From positions 11,011,172 to 11,075,171 of the forward strand of contig JAEMBT020000008.1 in assembly GCA_018873245.2 (NCBI GenBank): a stretch of 64,000 nt of DNA. Reading direction: 5' to 3'. Positions within the stretch are counted from its first letter, which is position 1. Every line of letters begins with the position of its first letter. The DNA is from Archegozetes longisetosus. Taxonomy: Eukaryota; Arthropoda; Arachnida; Sarcoptiformes; Trhypochthoniidae. Shown in pieces: positions 60,334 through 64,000 of the stretch. The notes beneath the pieces are model-generated. The model saw only the letters and a program-made list of their open reading frames with translations, was not told the origin of the DNA and searched no databases. Both the position numbers and the translations under genes were made by a program.

Positions 60334-61480
60334 TTAATCAACTATAATTATATGCCATAAAATTCTGAAGTAATACTTTAAAGTATCAAATTTTTCTCAA
60401 ATAATTATACACCCAGTTTATTGAATAAAAAATTTGTCTTTGAGTATGAGGTACTTTAGCCTGACCACCCTTCAATAAGTTAGAATTCTGCAGTTACTAC
60501 ATGAAGCCTTTTATCGTGTTTTACATGAGCAAGTTATCAAGATTCAGGTTTCTTTTCGCTCATTTTAAGACTATCAAATCAATTGTTTATGAAAAAAGAT
60601 TTGGTTGAAATAAATAACAGATGACAGTAATAGAAGAATACACTAACCCATATACTGCCTGATGAATTTTACATTATATTGTGTTGAAAAAAAGTCTTTT
60701 CGTATTTTATGTTTGAGTTAATTAAACCTAATTTGTGTCACTTTGCTTATTGTTTACATTAAGTTGTAAATAGTTAAACTCAAGAACAGGCGTTATCTTA
60801 AATTTTCAAGTCTTAAATTTTTTTTGATAACTTTCTACTGATCTACAGTCATGTCTTCAAACACAAACCATATCCGCTATTGTACGTTTTATGAGTTTAA
60901 GCACGATAATAATGCAACCGTTACCACGAAGAATATTTGTGATAATTATGAAGATGTATTGAGTGTCCGCCTTTGTTAATAATGGTTCGCCGAATTTCGA
61001 TCGGGTAACCTTGAGCTGACCTATGCTCCACGTTCTGGAAGGCCTTCGGTTTTGGACAACGACCTCCTGAGAGCCACCATTGAGGCTGACCCCCGAAAAT
61101 GATATAATCGTCATCGATAATGATGGCAATTATATAATAGATTAATATGTAATATGTATTTAATAAATTGATTTTGAATTCTGAATAAATATACGAAAAG
61201 ACTTTTTCCCCAACCCAATATAATATAATGTATATCTCTGCCAACGCTATACATTTAGTATATAAAATACAACCCAAGAATTCCAATTTGAGTGAATTTT
61301 TAAATAATTTGAATGCCTTAAATTCTTAAATTCATACAACTCTTATCGTAGCATTGCAAAGTGTCAGTGAATAAGATAAAAAGTTTTGTTTAATTGTTGG
61401 CACTTGTTTACCTAACTCTTGGCTTGAAACCAAAATTAGAGACAACTTTGGAATTTTAATGCAAGTTTTAAATAAAGAAC
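60334..61480. other. No recognised gene; possible transposase scrap
   Basis: AT-rich. A short, more GC-rich island (about 60955-61100) contains minus-strand frames of 90 and 121 codons with no recognised domain. It could be part of a mariner-like element, but I cannot show it. Confidence 0.4.
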
Positions 61481-61716
61481 TAGCGTTGCCAACCTTTGTC
61501 AGGAACATTCGCTGACAAAAGGGAAAAATAAAAAGAAAAATCGCCGAAATCGCTGACAAAATTTTTATTGACTATTTAGTTTAGACGTTATTAGATATAT
61601 TATACTGTATTCAGTATTTTAGTTTAAAATAATTCCCACTGACATAGTAATGTCAGCCGAAACCACGTCCTCTGATCGCGGACCGTCAGCAAAGTCGCTG
61701 ACAGTTGGGAACGCTA
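61481..61716. mobile_element. hAT-type MITE, 236 bp
   Basis: Inverted ends TAGCGTTGCCAAC / TAGCGTTCCCAAC are flanked by a near-perfect 8-bp duplication (TAAAGAAC 61473-61480, TAAAAAAC 61717-61724). CGCTGACA blocks repeat inside. Confidence 0.8.
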
Positions 61717-62066
61717 TAAAAAACACAAATGTGTTTGTCTCTAATTTTGAATCTAAGTAAGCATACACACATTGTAGTTTACTTAGTACACAAGTAGGCA
61801 TTCCACACATACTGTATTGTATAAGAGCAATAACTGACTCAGTAGCTTGAAACTAATTTTTTCAAATATGATTTTTGAACTATTTATTACATGCTATTGA
61901 TTGTGATGAAAATATTTTTAAAATTGGGATCTAAACACTGAAATACATGACTTTAGAGAACTATTGCAGCCTATATCCCCTGCAAAAATTTCAAAATATG
62001 CTGTTTTAACTTTTAATTATGAGTTTTATTCTCTATCACTTTCTTAATATTAGTTGAGATCAGGTA

Positions 62067-62446
62067 CAATCGCACAAAAAAGTATACGTCAAACTATGCG
62101 CTTAAAATACAACAAAAGCCAATAAGAGCTGAACAAAATAAGGGAAAGATTAAAGAAAAATAGTCATACCATATTGATAAGTTTTATTTGATATAGTAAG
62201 TCTTATAAAAAAAGTTTACATATTTAAGGGAAAAGTGTTTACAAATGTTGTTTTGTGAAATTTTTAAAATTGTATAAGCAAAACGATTAATGTATGCAAA
62301 AATTCGTTATTTTGTTTTGTCATAAGTTAGACTTAAACTCAGGTTGTGAAAGTTTTCTATGTATCAATTACTTTAATGTTAAAGTGATCCCTAAATATGC
62401 TAGGCGCGAAAAAGCTCTATTTGACGTATACTTTTTCGTGCGATTG
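62067..62446. mobile_element. MITE with ~27-bp inverted ends, 380 bp
   Basis: Ends CAATCGCAC(A/G)AAAAAGTATACGTCAAA match at 26 of 27 bases. No clear target duplication. No ORF. Confidence 0.65.
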
Positions 62447-62506
62447 TGCGAAGAGTAGTATAATTGGAACATTTATCAAAAAACATTTCGTAACAATCAG
62501 TATCGG

Positions 62507-62802
62507 CAGGTCAGTTGGGAGCATACTCCCAAAATGACACTTTCTTACTAACATTTTTTACATTCCTAGAGAGTATTACCTATATAAATATGGTTTATAA
62601 TCACATTTGAAATTGGCGCATAAGCACTTTTATAGAAATTTTTGACTACTAAAAAACATAAACAGACTTTAATAATACTTAGCTATTTTCAATCGAAAAA
62701 TGGAATGCATATAAATACTATATTTATTAATAATACTCGTTATGAGTGCAAAAAATGCTAGTAAGAAAGTGTCATTTTGGGAGTGTGATCCAAGCTGACC
62801 TG
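62507..62802. mobile_element. MITE/foldback with ~50-bp inverted ends, 296 bp
   Basis: Ends CAGGTCAG...GGGAG and TCCCAAAATGACACTTTCTT are inverted at both sides. No target duplication was seen. Confidence 0.7.
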
Positions 62803-63615
62803 TGAACACTGTAAAAACTCAATATTTCGAATATTGCAATCAATATCTAATCTGAGCCCTACCACACACAATTTTTATGCAGATATAAATTCTCTGATTT
62901 TAAATCAGTTTCTCATTCTTTTAAAATAGTTTGTCAAACAGTTATCTTTAAAATGCTTTATATTTTATGTAATGCTTTACTAATGCTTTCAAGGTTATCA
63001 CTGTATTAACGTTTGCTATGAAATGCGGCTCATATTTTAAAAGAATAACAATTCAGATCTATTTTGTTTATATAAGATATGTTAAAAGCTGGTAGAGTCA
63101 GTCTTTGAGCGGAGGCCTCAAGGAGAGGACCTCATTATGCCTCTAAATGAAAGTGAAAAAGGGTTAGAAAGAAGTAAAAATCTTTTAATATGTGAAAACC
63201 TTTAAATATGTTTATAACATTTTTATGTATCAATCAAAATATTGAAATCACGTCTAAACTTTATGTTATATTTCTTTATCTATTTGTTATTAAATATTAT
63301 TTTAAATACTTATAATTTTTAAGAAAATAAAAGATTGCAATCAAACAAAGTCTAATATTACTAAGATTTTAATAGAATATCTGTTTCAGAATTCTGGATA
63401 AATAGTTAATTTCAGTCTAAAGTTATGCGTTTAGGTTTATGAGCTCGAACCAGAACGGCATAACATAAATAATAACTTTAAAAATTAATTATAAGATTTT
63501 TGACAACAAATTCATATCCATAAAATATCGGGAGGAATGGTTATCATTAAATTCCTTAGAGCATATTTGTTGAAGGAATTCTATTCTTTTCGTAGATTTT
63601 CAAATATTAGAGTCA
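62803..63615. other. Spacer and 3' flank of the right-edge NRF-like gene
   Basis: AT-rich; no gene recognised. Confidence 0.5.
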
Positions 63616-64000
63616 TTAGTACTTTTTAGGTTTGTTGTGTTCAACCGTATTCTTATTGAAATCTTTACCGTCATCAGAATGATAATTAATCGATGGCTTG
63701 AATATTAATTTGCAAATGTTCACATAAGGGGCTTCAAAAGTACAATATAACAGGTAAGATAAAAATATCGATTGAACGGCATCAGCACATGCTATAAAAA
63801 CCTAAAATAGACAAAGCACAAATTTAAATCATCAAGATTTTAAAATTAAATTAAATTTATCAACCCACTAATACTCACAAAATTTTCTTGACTTAAGAAT
63901 ACTGGACTTCTTATTGTGCAAAAGTTATGCCAAATGGGAACGATATGTATGAGATATATGCAAAATGTTAAGCGACTCAATGGTTGCAAACAATCACTCG
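63616..64000 (-). CDS. NRF-6-like acyltransferase, second copy (last two exons, runs off the edge)
   Basis: The minus strand carries a penultimate exon from the window edge to 63879 and a last exon 63801-63616, with GT-AG sites at the same positions as exons 9 and 10 of the gene at 28327-31787. Motifs are CLQPLSRLTFCIYLIHIVPI, IWHNFCTIRSPVF, VFIACADAVQSIFLSYLLYC and TFEAPYVNICKLIFKPSIN. The last ~25 residues differ (KDFNKNTVEHNKPKKY). Even the short intron is largely conserved, so the duplication is fairly recent. The two genes are convergent, about 32 kb apart. The N-terminal part lies outside the window. Confidence 0.92.

Noticed and set aside
1-64000. CRISPR array, prophage or bacterial operon
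   Set aside because: No regularly spaced direct repeats, ribosome-binding sites or operonic gene order. Introns and eukaryotic families dominate.

Overview
The window is AT-rich eukaryotic DNA with short GT-AG introns. Its genes fit an arthropod: CYP3-clan cytochromes P450, a 'nose resistant to fluoxetine' (NRF-6) type acyltransferase, GT92 glycosyltransferases and an LZTR1-like kelch/BTB gene. An acariform mite or another chelicerate is my best guess, but that is inference. There are no bacterial-style operons, rRNA genes or CRISPR arrays.

Host genes sit in three islands. (1) A tandem pair of GT92 glycosyltransferase genes lies at 13.9-18.9 kb on the minus strand. One copy is open; the other has a one-base homopolymer difference. 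(2) Two complete P450 genes lie head to head at 19.7-25.4 kb. I resolved their exons from splice sites: 5 exons, 501 aa on minus, and 4 exons, 503 aa on plus. (3) A complete 10-exon NRF-6-like membrane acyltransferase of 726 aa lies at 28.3-31.8 kb on plus. The last two exons of a very similar paralogue, in inverted orientation, run off the right edge (63.6-64.0 kb). A broken LZTR1-like copy lies at 9.6-11.5 kb.

Most of the rest is mobile-element debris. It includes a Merlin (IS1016/ISXO2-like) family in three transposase copies plus two probable Merlin MITEs, and several hAT-type elements with 8-bp target duplications. There is also a Tc1 element, a mariner MITE and a piggyBac-like MITE (TTAA). 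Larger remnants are a DDE transposase with a C-terminal SWIM-like finger, a LINE reverse transcriptase remnant with a (TTA)n tail, a tRNA-derived SINE, and several foldback elements. Several are nested: Merlin inside a 27-bp-TIR element, a hAT MITE inside a larger hAT element, and a mariner MITE inside an unnamed 1-kb repeat.

The most surprising item is at 5.87-6.59 kb on the minus strand: a broken, partial gene resembling PIF-2, a per os infectivity factor of baculoviruses and nudiviruses. It looks like a fossil of a large nuclear dsDNA virus in an arthropod genome.
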